From Huiozyma naganishii CBS 8797 (taxonomy: Eukaryota > Ascomycota > Saccharomycetes > Saccharomycetales > Saccharomycetaceae), in NCBI RefSeq assembly GCF_000348985.1, contig NC_035923.1, positions 434,001 to 498,000 on the forward strand: 64,000 nucleotides of DNA, given 5' to 3'. Made by a program: the position numbers and the translations under genes. Shown here one piece after another: positions 39,152-48,054 of this stretch (positions are counted from its first letter, which is position 1; each line of letters starts with the position of its first letter). The notes beneath the pieces were generated by a model. It ran no database searches. It had not been told where the DNA came from and saw nothing but the letters and a program-made list of their open reading frames with translations.

Positions 39152-41176
39152 ATGAATGTGGACCGGTTTGAAGCCACTGGCCGTCGGGGGGAGACCCTGA
39201 CGAGTGGGGTGGCCCCCGCAGAAGATGTGGTTCCGCTACGCTCTGCGGGTAGAGGTGCCATTATGGAGTCCCCGAAGATGACCAATATCAGCCACTTTGC
39301 GAGACGCCAACCGTCCCTGGCTGAGAGCGAGACGTCAGATGACTTTGCGGGTGGCGACTACTGGTCGGACAGCAGGAACAGTCTTCTCACGGCGATGGAG
39401 ATATTGGATGGATCGTTTGCGCAGGTGTCTTACAAGGAGTATGCGAATTACCTTGGGCACAAGGACAACTTCTCTGTGCTGACGCGGTTCATCGACTTGC
39501 TGAAGCCGTTCCCCGTATCATTACTGTCCCTGCTGGTCAAGTTATCGAGCAGTGTCTATCTGATAGCCGAATCTCAGAACATCGACAAGATTCTGGAGGA
39601 GCTCAGCAGGCAGTGGGTGATGGAGCACCCTGGCACTGTATGGAAGCTGAACTACAAGTTGTGTCACATCGTGCTGTTCTCATTGCTGATACTGAATTCC
39701 GACTTGCACAATGAGGAGACGAAGTCCGCGCATACAAGGTTCTCGCAGGAGTCCTTCGTGCGGAATACACTCTCCGCTCTCGAGTTGGAGTTGGGGAAGT
39801 CTGAATTGGTACTGTCTGATATCCAGTCTGCATTGACGCACGAGCTCGCGTCGTACTACGAGGCGTTGAAACATAGTCCCCTGCCCGTGTTTAGAGGGCG
39901 ACCCAATGCATCGTTATCGCCTACAAGCACCGTGACATCCCCGAATATAGGCCGTTCGATTAACCAATCGCGAACTGAGGACGGTTCCTCGCTGAGCAGG
40001 ACGCACTCGATGGCCCGATCGTACTACTCAATGTCGTCCTTGAACACGACAATAAGGGACCGGCGGCAAACTGCAACCTGGAAGTCGCACAACGGGGTCG
40101 ATCTACCGCGGCTTTACCTACGGGAACCTTTTGACGAGGAGCAGATCTCTTGGAGGAACCCGTTGTGGTGTATGAACTTTGTCGTGCGGATCAACGAGGG
40201 CGGGTACCGTCAGTTGAGGAAGTTCGAAGGTGGGGCAAGTGCATACTCTAGGGATTCCGTCGGGACCGCTGCGTCGAGTTCCTCGAGCATCTCGTACAAG
40301 AGTTCGAAACGGTCGAGCATATTCCGCTGGTTGAAGAGGCCACTGTTACAGAAGAAGTCGAAGTCGCTGTTTGAGACGTCGCGGACGAGCATGTCGTTTC
40401 TCGAACGTGATTCGCAATGGACTCGCGTGCGCGTGTGTATCCAGGAGGGCCGCGTGTTTATCCTCCGCGGGCGCGAATCAGATGAGTTCACGGGCGACGT
40501 CGAGTCCCTGAAGAAACTCTCTGACACAACATACTTCGTGTACAGTCTGTTTGAGGCACAAGCACAACTGATCCAGGAACAAGTGGTGATAGGGGGACGC
40601 ACGCGAGTCGGCGACACTCCGTACAATTTCAATCTGCTATTCCCGGAGACTGCTGGTGGAGGGCAACTAGTGTTGCAATTCCAAGCGGACGACGCTGACA
40701 CGGCCACGAACTACGTGGACTGCATAAACTTTTGGGCTGGCCGGCTCAGCTCCGTACCGACCACACAGTTCGATATAGTGTCGAATGAGGAGTACGGGTG
40801 GAGTCACGGGGTCCTTGCACAAGGTGATTCGTCAAGCCCCACCCCGCACATCTCGCGGTGGCGCCCTCTGCTGACGATCGACGCGTTTCAAGACGACGTG
40901 GATTATATCCCTGAACCATTGCCCTTACAAGAGCGTCTGCGAGAGATCAGCGAGTTCATAGGGCTACTGAGCAAAGCGATCGACGAGCACAACGCAGTGA
41001 AGCCGCGGCTGATCGACCGTTGGGGTCCCTCCTCGGGTGCCGCTTCGGACAACTCCACGTTCGAACTTGTCATGGACAACTGGAACAGCAGGTACTTGTA
41101 CCTGCACGGCCAGTACGAGAAGCGAGAGGTTTACTACAAAGCGCTATCGCGGGCCGCTGCAATACTATCTACATGA
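39152..41176 (+). CDS. YEL1: Arf3 guanine-nucleotide exchange factor Yel1
   Basis: A 674-residue protein (687 in S. cerevisiae). Yel1 is the exchange factor that localises and activates Arf3 at bud tips and the bud neck. The divergent Sec7 domain covers about residues 80-240, including SYKEYANYLGHKDN and the motif KLCHIVLFSLLILNSDLHNE, which carries the conserved late Sec7 helices. A Ser-rich linker follows. A PH-like C-terminal half contains WTRVRVCIQEGRVFILRG, NYVDCINFWAGRLSSVPTTQ and the conserved end ELVMDNWNSRYLYLHGQYEK. Its G+C content is clearly higher than that of the left-hand genes. It diverges from SKT5 across 266 bases and converges on CMC2. Confidence 0.93.
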   Translation: MNVDRFEATGRRGETLTSGVAPAEDVVPLRSAGRGAIMESPKMTNISHFARRQPSLAESETSDDFAGGDYWSDSRNSLLTAMEILDGSFAQVSYKEYANYLGHKDNFSVLTRFIDLLKPFPVSLLSLLVKLSSSVYLIAESQNIDKILEELSRQWVMEHPGTVWKLNYKLCHIVLFSLLILNSDLHNEETKSAHTRFSQESFVRNTLSALELELGKSELVLSDIQSALTHELASYYEALKHSPLPVFRGRPNASLSPTSTVTSPNIGRSINQSRTEDGSSLSRTHSMARSYYSMSSLNTTIRDRRQTATWKSHNGVDLPRLYLREPFDEEQISWRNPLWCMNFVVRINEGGYRQLRKFEGGASAYSRDSVGTAASSSSSISYKSSKRSSIFRWLKRPLLQKKSKSLFETSRTSMSFLERDSQWTRVRVCIQEGRVFILRGRESDEFTGDVESLKKLSDTTYFVYSLFEAQAQLIQEQVVIGGRTRVGDTPYNFNLLFPETAGGGQLVLQFQADDADTATNYVDCINFWAGRLSSVPTTQFDIVSNEEYGWSHGVLAQGDSSSPTPHISRWRPLLTIDAFQDDVDYIPEPLPLQERLREISEFIGLLSKAIDEHNAVKPRLIDRWGPSSGAASDNSTFELVMDNWNSRYLYLHGQYEKREVYYKALSRAAAILST

Positions 41177-41241
41177 CTGGGATGGACTCCGCCTTTTCCG
41201 GAGATACATAGTGCTACATACATACAGAGATAGATCTACTA

Positions 41242-41709
41242 CTACTTCTCCGAGGGTTTGTTATTGCTGTTGGTGCTGCCCTCCCTCTTGGCGATCTCTC
41301 TCTGGAGGAGGATCCTGACGACTTTGTCATCCCCGGCCTCCTCGTCTTCGAGTATGCGCCACTTCTTCTCGAGGGAGTCCCTCTTGGAGCGGCTCTTCGC
41401 GAGCGCTGCCTTCTTCGTCTGGAAACTGGCCTCCTTGAGACACTTACTCAGCGCGTCCTTCTCGTTGTTGCACACCCCGAACATCCTCTTGTAGAACTCC
41501 TGGTGGTGGCACTTATCCAGTGCATCAATAAACTCCTTGCACGCTGTGTAGGGGGAACCATCGGACAGGGAAGCAAGACGTATTTACCCACAACCCTTGT
41601 CCCATCATTAATCTTGTTAGTATTACTGTAACTCGAACCACCTTCTCTCTTACACCAAGACTCATCAACACATACATATAAACCGTTCCGCTTCTAACTG
41701 TGGATGCAT
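41242..41709 (-). CDS. CMC2: Mitochondrial twin-CX9C protein Cmc2, two exons
   Basis: A spliced gene. Exon 1 is 41709-41676 (34 bases, MHPQLEAERFI plus one base) and exon 2 is 41543-41242. The 132-base intron begins GTATGT (41675-41670), has a perfect TACTAAC branch point at 41622-41616, and ends CAG at 41544. The joined protein has 111 residues (109 in S. cerevisiae). It has two CX9C pairs, CKEFIDALDKC and CNNEKDALSKC, typical of Mia40-imported intermembrane-space proteins; Cmc2 is involved in cytochrome oxidase biogenesis. The S. cerevisiae gene (YBL059C-A) also has an intron and begins MHPQLEAERF, which confirms exon 1. Confidence 0.95.
41544..41675 (-). other. Spliceosomal intron of CMC2
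   Basis: 132 bases bounded by GTATGT and CAG, with TACTAAC at 41616-41622 about 73 bases before the 3' splice site. Removing it keeps the frame and restores the conserved N-terminus. Confidence 0.93.
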
Positions 41710-41852
41710 TTGTGGTAGTTGCTGTGCGTGTAGATTACACCCTCAGTTGTTGCAGTGAACCGGGTGCTGCTGCTCTTCGTTATAATTCAATTGACGATTA
41801 AACCGCAACTGATGGAACTGATGAGGGTGTTAAGAGGGGGCACCAGCACGGT

Positions 41853-42227
41853 ATGTCCAGCACTGCAGACCACTCTACGACCACCTCCATCCCCGTGTCC
41901 GAATACCGCGAACGGCGACGGCGCCAGATGCTCAAGTTCTTCGGTGCCACTGCCATGACGTTGCTCTCAATGCGGTGGACCATGCGGTTGCTGTCGCGGG
42001 CGGGCTCACAGAGTGGGGCAGCGACGGCTTTGCAACGGTTCCAGTCGAACTATTACTACAGGGGTGCCACTACAGCGCGGTCGCCAACACAGGCGCGGGA
42101 ATCCCTTGGACCGCCACTCGCTGCGACTCTTGGGTCGACTCTCGGTGTTCTAACGATGGGTATTACGGGCTACGCGTGGTGCCACGACATGGAGTCCCCT
42201 CGGAGACTGCACAGTGTCCACGACTAG
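41853..42227 (+). CDS. AIM11: Mitochondrial inheritance-type protein, Aim11/Iai11 family
   Basis: A 124-residue protein. It resembles S. cerevisiae Aim11 (YER093C-A) and its ohnolog YBL059W. The shared parts are the charged start RERRRRQMLKFFGATAMTLL and a membrane segment near the end (LAATLGSTLGVLTMGITGYA). Two hydrophobic helices are visible. Function is unknown beyond a mitochondrial-inheritance phenotype reported for AIM11. It ends soon after the second helix (CHDMESPRR...), shorter than Aim11. S. cerevisiae copies have an intron; here the frame is continuous and I see no need for one. The ATG lies inside a GTATGT that looks like a 5' splice site. Neighbours CMC2 and SHP1 match YBL059C-A and YBL058W. 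Confidence 0.75.
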   Translation: MSSTADHSTTTSIPVSEYRERRRRQMLKFFGATAMTLLSMRWTMRLLSRAGSQSGAATALQRFQSNYYYRGATTARSPTQARESLGPPLAATLGSTLGVLTMGITGYAWCHDMESPRRLHSVHD

Positions 42228-42392
42228 TTCCACACCTTTCTACCACCGTCCCTCTCTCTCTCTCTTGGTATGTATCTCATCTGTTAATAATTGATTCATT
42301 GATTGATTGAAGGCGAACAGGTTGGAGGGGACGTTGCTGAGAGGGTGCGTGTGTGTGTTAGCTAGGTCAGGACAAGACAATCGCTAGGGACC

Positions 42393-43550
42393 ATGGACTC
42401 GCAGCAGATTCAGAAGTTTATGGAGCTGACGGGCTCGGATGTGGCCACGGCAACGCGGTACGTCCGGGAGTGTGGTGGCGTGGAGGAGGCATGTAACACG
42501 TATTTCGCCACTGAGCACGATGCACCAGTGGAGTCGCCAGTGGAGCCACCTGTGGAGAGTCCTGCTAGTGCTGGTGCTGGTGCTGGTGCTGGTAGTAGTA
42601 GTGGGAACAACTCGCGGTTTATGAGTTTCGCGGATATGGTCAGGTCGCAGGGGGACAAAGAGGATGAGGAGGACCCTGACAGGCCCAGGAACACATTTGC
42701 TGGCGGGGAAACCTCTGGGCTGGAGGTGACGGATCCGAACGACGCGAATGCGGTGATCAAGGATCTGCTTGAGAAGGCGAGGCGCAATGGGGAACAATTG
42801 GGCGAGTCCGGTTCGTCCCCTGCTCCTCCAATGGCAACCTCGTCCTCAGGCCACCAGCAACACGAACAAGGCAGAGAGCATCTGTTTACAGGGAAAGGGT
42901 ATAGGCTCGGTTCTGGAGTGGACGCAGCCAGTGCAATTGTGGAGGACTCCACGGAGCAGCAACGGAAGAGACCAACGAAGGTCACTAGAGAGATCACTTT
43001 CTGGAAGGAAGGGTTCCAAGTCGGGGAAGGTCCCCTGTTCCGGTACGACGATCCTGCGAACAACTTCTACTTGAACGAATTGAACCAGGGGAGGGCGCCG
43101 TTAAAGCTGTTGAACGTCGAATTGGGACAAGAAGTTGAAGTAAACGTGTTCAAGAAGCTCGACGAATCCTACAAGCCGCCCAAGAGGAAGCTTGGCGGGT
43201 TCCAAGGCCATGGACAGAGACTTGGGTCGCCGATCCCAGGTGAATCGCAATCCTCTGCGGCCCCTGAGGTGGCATCGCCTCCATCTGTGAAAGAAACCAC
43301 GCCCTCAGAACCGGTGAAGGGGGACACATCCGTGCAGATACGGTATGCGTCGGGCACCCGTGAGGTTCTACGGTGCTTTTCATTGGACACCGTGCAGTCT
43401 CTGTACGACCATGTCTTGGAACACACTCAGGACAGGTCGAAACAGTTCACGTTGAACCATGCCTTCCCAGTGAAGCCCATTACGGACATGCAATTGACGT
43501 TGAAGGATGCAGACCTCGTCAACTCCGTTGTCGTGCAAAGGTGGGCGTAA
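42393..43550 (+). CDS. SHP1: Cdc48 cofactor Shp1 (p47-type UBX protein)
   Basis: A 385-residue adaptor (423 in S. cerevisiae). It recruits Cdc48 to ubiquitinated substrates and to Glc7 phosphatase regulation. The UBA domain is at residues 1-45 (QIQKFMELTGSDVATATRYV). A Ser/Ala/Gly linker contains repeated Gly-Ala units. The SEP domain is at about residues 195-265 (ITFWKEGFQVGEGPLFRYDD, NQGRAPLKLLNVELGQEVEV). The C-terminal UBX domain is at about 305-385 and carries the Cdc48-contacting loop as HAFPVKPITD, ending LVNSVVVQRWA. The putative second Cdc48-binding motif between SEP and UBX is the basic KRKLGGFQGHGQRLGSP stretch. Confidence 0.97.
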   Translation: MDSQQIQKFMELTGSDVATATRYVRECGGVEEACNTYFATEHDAPVESPVEPPVESPASAGAGAGAGSSSGNNSRFMSFADMVRSQGDKEDEEDPDRPRNTFAGGETSGLEVTDPNDANAVIKDLLEKARRNGEQLGESGSSPAPPMATSSSGHQQHEQGREHLFTGKGYRLGSGVDAASAIVEDSTEQQRKRPTKVTREITFWKEGFQVGEGPLFRYDDPANNFYLNELNQGRAPLKLLNVELGQEVEVNVFKKLDESYKPPKRKLGGFQGHGQRLGSPIPGESQSSAAPEVASPPSVKETTPSEPVKGDTSVQIRYASGTREVLRCFSLDTVQSLYDHVLEHTQDRSKQFTLNHAFPVKPITDMQLTLKDADLVNSVVVQRWA

Positions 43551-43655
43551 TTCCGCCCACGGGCAGAGACGTAGCTGGGCGTTCTTCGTCTATCTAACGG
43601 TGTGAATTGCATACGTACGTGTATATGTTGTAGTGAGCGTTTAGCCGTTCCCTGT

Positions 43656-44216
43656 TCAGTACAATTTCAGGTCTCCAGTGATCTGATCAAGCACACTCTT
43701 AGGGGCCGGTCCCAGACCCAGAACGGTGGCAGACCCTGCAGCGATCTGCGTCCTTCCGGCGTCGTGGACGACACTGGCGTTCACACCGAGCGCAATGGCC
43801 GCAGCGTACAGTTCGTCGAGGGAGCCCTTATCTGGGCACTTGAGCGTAATCTTCGCCTGTCCACCACGCAGCCAGCGGTTTAGCAGTTGCGGGTTATACG
43901 ACTCCCGAGCCGGGTCTGCCGCGATGAGTCGGTAGCAAGCGACCGCTGCGTGGCAGCACTGTGCGGCGATCTTCCCGCGCTGCATGCCCAGGTCCTGCCG
44001 CACGACTAACGCCATCCGCACCTCCCCTGGCACCTCGTTCAGCTCCCGAGAGTCCACTGCGTACTCCTCTTCTTCCTCCTCGGACTCCTCATCGTCTTCG
44101 AGGTCTGCAACGGGAGCGGGACCCGTTACGGACTGGCCAATGTAAAACCCGGTCGCCAACGACACGGCAGCAACCCCAAACAGCAGCGGCACCCCGGAAT
44201 TCCCTCCAGCGAGCAT
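43656..44216 (-). CDS. PTH2: Peptidyl-tRNA hydrolase 2 (Pth2/Bit1 type)
   Basis: A 186-residue protein (about 208 in S. cerevisiae). It hydrolyses peptidyl-tRNA; the yeast protein is associated with mitochondria and also with Rad23/Dsk2-type ubiquitin shuttles. An N-terminal membrane anchor (VPLLFGVAAVSLATGFYIG) and an acidic linker (EDDEESEEEEEEY) precede the Pth2 domain. That domain has its key residues in MALVVRQDLGMQRGKIAAQC, CHAAVACYR and KCPDKGSLDELYAAA, ending DAGRTQIAAGSATVLGLGPA. I use the first in-frame ATG (44216); the open frame upstream begins only with a non-ATG codon. It is divergent from the PP2C gene. Confidence 0.94.
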   Translation of the reverse strand: MLAGGNSGVPLLFGVAAVSLATGFYIGQSVTGPAPVADLEDDEESEEEEEEYAVDSRELNEVPGEVRMALVVRQDLGMQRGKIAAQCCHAAVACYRLIAADPARESYNPQLLNRWLRGGQAKITLKCPDKGSLDELYAAAIALGVNASVVHDAGRTQIAAGSATVLGLGPAPKSVLDQITGDLKLY

Positions 44217-44406
44217 TGAATCCACCTGCAGACCCTGGAACGGACCAGCATCACGATCAGCATCAAACTGTGTGTCTTGCTGTTGCTCATCGTTGAATAA
44301 ATTGAAGAAGAAGAGGAGGAGGAGGAGGAGGCGGAAGAGCACCTGTTGGAAGGAAGAACAACCCGTCAGTGAAGTGTAGTACGTCGCTGGGATCTGTGTT
44401 GCAGTG

Positions 44407-45843
44407 ATGGGTCAGATACTGTCGAGTCCCGTTATAGAGAAGGAGCACCACTCCGGTGTCGATGCAAGGAGTGCGTTTGGGTTGTGTGCCATGCAAGGGT
44501 GGAGGATGTCCATGGAGGATGCGCACGTCGTGGAGTTGGACGTGCTTGGGTGCCAGATTGCTGAGAGTGGTGATGGTGACTTGAAGGCGGTGCCGCACTG
44601 GGCGATGTATGCGGTGCTTGATGGGCACGGTGGGGCGCACGTAGCGAGGTTCTGCGGGGCGCACTTGGCAGAGATATTCAAGTCCGTGTACGAGAAGCGC
44701 CGGCAGAAAGGTGCGGACGCAGATGCGCTGCAGGTGGTGCCGCTGATGACGGAGTCCCTTAGGGAAACGTTCTTCAAAGCGGACGAGGAGCTTTTGGAGG
44801 ACCCGCAGTGGCAGAACGACCACAGCGGGTGCACTGCCACTTCCGTGCTGATCTCTAGGGACGATAAGATGCTCGTGTGTGCAAACGGCGGGGGACAGCA
44901 GGACCGTGCTGGCCACATGGTAACGGCAGGCGAAACCACTGCGTTCGACCACAAACCTAGCTTGGAGAGTGAGCGTGCCAGAATCGTCGCTGCAGACGGG
45001 TTCGTAGAGATGGACAGGGTCAACGGGAACCTCGCATTGTCTAGGGCCATTGGTGACTTTGAGTTCAAGTCAAACAAGACGCTGCCCCCGGAGGAGCAGA
45101 TCGTTACTTGTTCGCCAGATATAATGCAGCACCAGCTCGACTACGACGCGGACGATTTCGTCGTGTTGGCCTGCGACGGGATCTGGGATTGCCTCTCCTC
45201 GCAGGAATGTGTGGATTTGGTATACTACGGGATTAATAAGGGTGGTATGTCCCTAAACGACATCTCGTCCCGGATCGTCGATGTGTGCTGTGCGCCAACA
45301 ACGGAGGGTACTGGAATAGGGTGCGACAACGTGAGTATCGTTATCGTCGCATTACTCAAGGACGGCGAGACGGATGAAGAATGGTTTGCCCGTATCAGAG
45401 CCAAGAACGTCAAGAGCAACGTCTCCTTCGAAAGAATGAGAAGAGAGATCTTCAAGACACATAAATTCCCAGCGGACGACAAGGATGTGTTTGCCATTAC
45501 GACCAAGAGAATCGACGGAGACAACGACGGCGATGCGAAGGCAGGAACCCGGAGTGGCACGGAGGCCACGGGCACCGAGTCCAAGTCCGCGTCAAACCTT
45601 ATCAACCTTGAGTCCATCAGACAGCTGCTCGACACCTCGCTGCAGATAAACCAACGGTCAGACCAAAGCAACAACGGGAATTACTTCCATGGATCGGGAC
45701 TTGCGGAGATGCTTACGTCCCTCAGTCAGGCTGTCGCCGGTGAAACGACGCCCTTGAACGAAGAAGACGAAGAAGAGGACGAAGAGGCAGACAAAATACA
45801 GGAGGTTAAGGATAATACGGAGAAGAACTCAAAGTCGCCATAG
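44407..45843 (+). CDS. PTC3: PP2C phosphatase Ptc2/Ptc3 with a locally garbled reading frame
   Basis: A 478-residue type 2C Ser/Thr phosphatase, the size of S. cerevisiae Ptc2 and Ptc3, which dephosphorylate Cdc28, Hog1 and Rad53. It starts MGQILSSPVIEKE (a myristoylation-type MGxxxS start) and shows the metal-site motifs LDGHGGAHVA, CDGIWDCLSSQEC and TGIGCDNVSI. An acidic tail follows. I chose 44407 because the frame upstream offers only GTG. The oddity is that codons for residues ~162-181 spell GGGQQDRAGHMVTAGETTAF, where every PP2C has AGDSR plus a short strand. The missing AGDSRTVLAT is encoded in the +1 frame at 44888-44917. Compensating indels must surround it, by sequencing error or real change. 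Confidence 0.93.
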   Translation: MGQILSSPVIEKEHHSGVDARSAFGLCAMQGWRMSMEDAHVVELDVLGCQIAESGDGDLKAVPHWAMYAVLDGHGGAHVARFCGAHLAEIFKSVYEKRRQKGADADALQVVPLMTESLRETFFKADEELLEDPQWQNDHSGCTATSVLISRDDKMLVCANGGGQQDRAGHMVTAGETTAFDHKPSLESERARIVAADGFVEMDRVNGNLALSRAIGDFEFKSNKTLPPEEQIVTCSPDIMQHQLDYDADDFVVLACDGIWDCLSSQECVDLVYYGINKGGMSLNDISSRIVDVCCAPTTEGTGIGCDNVSIVIVALLKDGETDEEWFARIRAKNVKSNVSFERMRREIFKTHKFPADDKDVFAITTKRIDGDNDGDAKAGTRSGTEATGTESKSASNLINLESIRQLLDTSLQINQRSDQSNNGNYFHGSGLAEMLTSLSQAVAGETTPLNEEDEEEDEEADKIQEVKDNTEKNSKSP

Positions 45844-46055
45844 CCTTAAACTACAGCCACCACCTTCTTTTCTTTCTTTCATCACTTTTTGCTAAAGATA
45901 AGTGCCACATCAGGTACATTTTACCATTTGATGGACCGAGCCGGCCCGTCTCTTCCCAATACGTAATATGTAATGTTTATAAGAGCCAAAACGAACGACT
46001 TCAAACAACGAAAAATGAAGTCCGAACACATGACTATGCGATGGACAAACTCATC

Positions 46056-47252
46056 TCACTCACCATATACTTTACAAGAAGTTGACCACACCGTCTGGAT
46101 AACTTCATCGAGACTAATTTTCTTCACATTCGCAACAAGCGCGGCTACGCTGGCCATATGGCATGGTTCGTTCCTGCCTTTGACTGTATACAAGTTCCAT
46201 TCTTCGCGAGGTATTTTATCCAACTTTTCCTTCTTGACAGACTGGTACCGGCTCACATCCGCGTTGTCCATATATTTCGCCGATTCGTGCGTTCTCTTCA
46301 TCTCGCACCAGGGGGAGTCTGTCTCCAAGAGCAGTCTGTCCAGGGGCACTTCGCGGACACAGTCGATGTTTTCGCTTGATCTGAAGGATGCACCGTTCAT
46401 CCCAATGTAACAGTTGGGCGACAACTGTAACAGACTGCTCAAATCTTCGAGGGAGTCCGTGAACGAGTGAACGACGAATTTCCTGTCCGGGTTGAACTTG
46501 TAGAAAATGGCGTTGTCTTTGTCCCCCTCGTGCACGAGATCTCTCAATTGGAATCTGTCCTCGTGGTCCAGAAATCCAATGATAAATTTTTTCAAGATGC
46601 GTATGAAGTCGCCTGCGCAGCTTCTCATGTGGAGGAACAGCGGTTTCTTATCGTCATTGACAAGACAGGACAGTTTGAGTTGCTCCTCGAAGAAGATTTG
46701 CTGCATCTCCCTAGAGGAATAATGCAACCTATCGTAATCCAGACCTATTTCACCTATGGCTCTGAACTGTGAGTTTTGCATACTCAACTGGATCAGATCA
46801 AACAACTTCCGCAAGTTTGTTACCGCAGTAGCTGGATCCGACGACACGGAATTGTGCAATTGGGAGTTGTACTCCTCGTCGTTAGACGGCCGGTCTATAG
46901 TCTGGTTCTGGTGCTGAAGGGCAAACTCGTTCACGCAGCATGGGTGCACACCGACAGTGTAGTATAGGTTCAACGCAAACGAATTGTCCCTCCACACTTG
47001 TGCCAACTTCATTGCGTCCTTGGATTCCGTGAAGGATGACCCAGTCAGCAGGACACTCTTAACGTTGCACTCAGATGCCCTAAACAGCACGTTACTGATA
47101 TCAGAGGCGTGTTTCTGCTTCCCGTGGTAAATACCTTGGAACATCGGATCCGTCAAATTCAGCCCGATGTCATAGAAATGGGGAGCCGTGCCACTAACCA
47201 CTTTGCCCGGTGTTACAGAACTCATTGCTCGACTGGTCGCAGACTTTAACAT
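46056..47252 (-). CDS. TatD-family metal-dependent nuclease, YBL055C homologue
   Basis: A 398-residue TatD-type hydrolase (418 in S. cerevisiae YBL055C, a 3'-5' exonuclease/endonuclease linked to DNA breakdown in yeast cell death). Conserved motifs run in order: YYDIGLNLTDPMF-type start (here FYDIGLNLTDPMFQGIYHGK), YTVGVHPCCVNEF, GEIGLDYDRLHYS, PLFLHMRS, KFVVHSFTDS, and LLLETDSPWCEMKRTH, which supply the metal ligands. A short basic N-terminus (MLKSATSRAMSS) could be a mitochondrial signal. I start at the ATG at 47252; a second ATG at 47225 is possible, and the frame beyond 47252 has only a TTG. It converges on the PP2C gene. Confidence 0.94.
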   Translation of the reverse strand: MLKSATSRAMSSVTPGKVVSGTAPHFYDIGLNLTDPMFQGIYHGKQKHASDISNVLFRASECNVKSVLLTGSSFTESKDAMKLAQVWRDNSFALNLYYTVGVHPCCVNEFALQHQNQTIDRPSNDEEYNSQLHNSVSSDPATAVTNLRKLFDLIQLSMQNSQFRAIGEIGLDYDRLHYSSREMQQIFFEEQLKLSCLVNDDKKPLFLHMRSCAGDFIRILKKFIIGFLDHEDRFQLRDLVHEGDKDNAIFYKFNPDRKFVVHSFTDSLEDLSSLLQLSPNCYIGMNGASFRSSENIDCVREVPLDRLLLETDSPWCEMKRTHESAKYMDNADVSRYQSVKKEKLDKIPREEWNLYTVKGRNEPCHMASVAALVANVKKISLDEVIQTVWSTSCKVYGE

Positions 47253-47668
47253 TGAAAGGGAACAATCAAACAACCGGCACAACTCCGAGGCACAACAACT
47301 ACAGCTGCAACTTCAATGCTCGACCTCGAGACATCGAGACGACCCACGAAGTTTAAAAAAAAAAGGAAAAGGAAAAAAGGAAGAATAAGATAATAGCAGA
47401 AACGGATAAACTGCCCTACCAGATATTGTTAATGGTGGTATTACTGTCTGATGATAGCATCTAACCACACCACATTTAGGAGAACCTGCCACCTCTTACG
47501 ATGTTGCTGTTCCCGCTAGAACAACTTCCACACACAACGGTGCCGAACTTCAGATCTTGCTGCTGTGCATTACAAGATTCCGGCGGCCTTCCATGGAACG
47601 TGATTCCGTCCGAAAGAGGCAAAAACACATTCCTTCTAGGAACCCGTTTCAGCCACCTTCCATAGTCA

Positions 47669-47699
47669 CCGCATCCGGGAATGCTATTACCGGATGCGG
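47669..47699. repeat. Perfect 10-bp inverted repeat, 11-base loop
   Basis: Arms CCGCATCCGG (47669-47678) and CCGGATGCGG (47690-47699) are exact reverse complements around an 11-base loop. This is the first of three hairpins in 310 bases. Confidence 0.75.
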
Positions 47700-47880
47700 G
47701 ACAAGGTGCGTTGCAGCATCGTACACCGAAAGAGAAAATCGGAAAGGAACCGGAAGAGGGGTGGCACAGTGTACTCCCCAAAACTGCGCCTCCACCTACA
47801 GCAACCATGTATCGCAGAGGGGGGAACGAATCCCACCCCTCGCCGGATTATTGATCGTCCGCCTGGTAGTAGCCCCCTGC

Positions 47881-47907
47881 AAGAAAGGGATAAGTCACCC
47901 CTTTCTT
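47881..47907. repeat. Perfect 9-bp inverted repeat, 9-base loop
   Basis: Arms AAGAAAGGG (47881-47889) and CCCTTTCTT (47899-47907) pair exactly. It sits 23 bases before the much longer palindrome. Confidence 0.7.
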
Positions 47908-47930
47908 CCTCTTTCTGGTGAGGCCACGTT

Positions 47931-47977
47931 CCCCGCTGGTTCCCCCGCCTGGAGCCCAGGCGGGGGAACCAGCGGGG
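47931..47977. repeat. Perfect 22-bp GC-rich palindrome with a 3-base centre
   Basis: Bases 47931-47952 are the exact reverse complement of 47956-47977, with only AGC (47953-47955) between. Seventeen of the 22 pairs are G-C. As RNA it would form an exceptionally stable hairpin, and as DNA it could extrude a cruciform. There is no following T tract to suggest a polymerase III terminator. It has the look of a GC-rich palindromic insertion (compare mitochondrial GC clusters) or of a structured transcript. Confidence 0.85.
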
Positions 47978-48054
47978 GGAGCGGACATATCCCGCCCAGA
48001 CAGAGTCTCTCCGCCCAGCTCCTCCCACAGAACCCTCGAAGAAAAAGGACGCGG

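Noticed and set aside
41755..41958. Open frame overlapping the start of the AIM11-type gene
   Set aside because: Non-ATG start, no similarity, and a better homologous frame overlaps it.
44881..44940. Intron as explanation for the garbled PP2C segment
   Set aside because: No GTATGT-type donor or TACTAAC branch point in the segment, and the coding length is already normal without removal.
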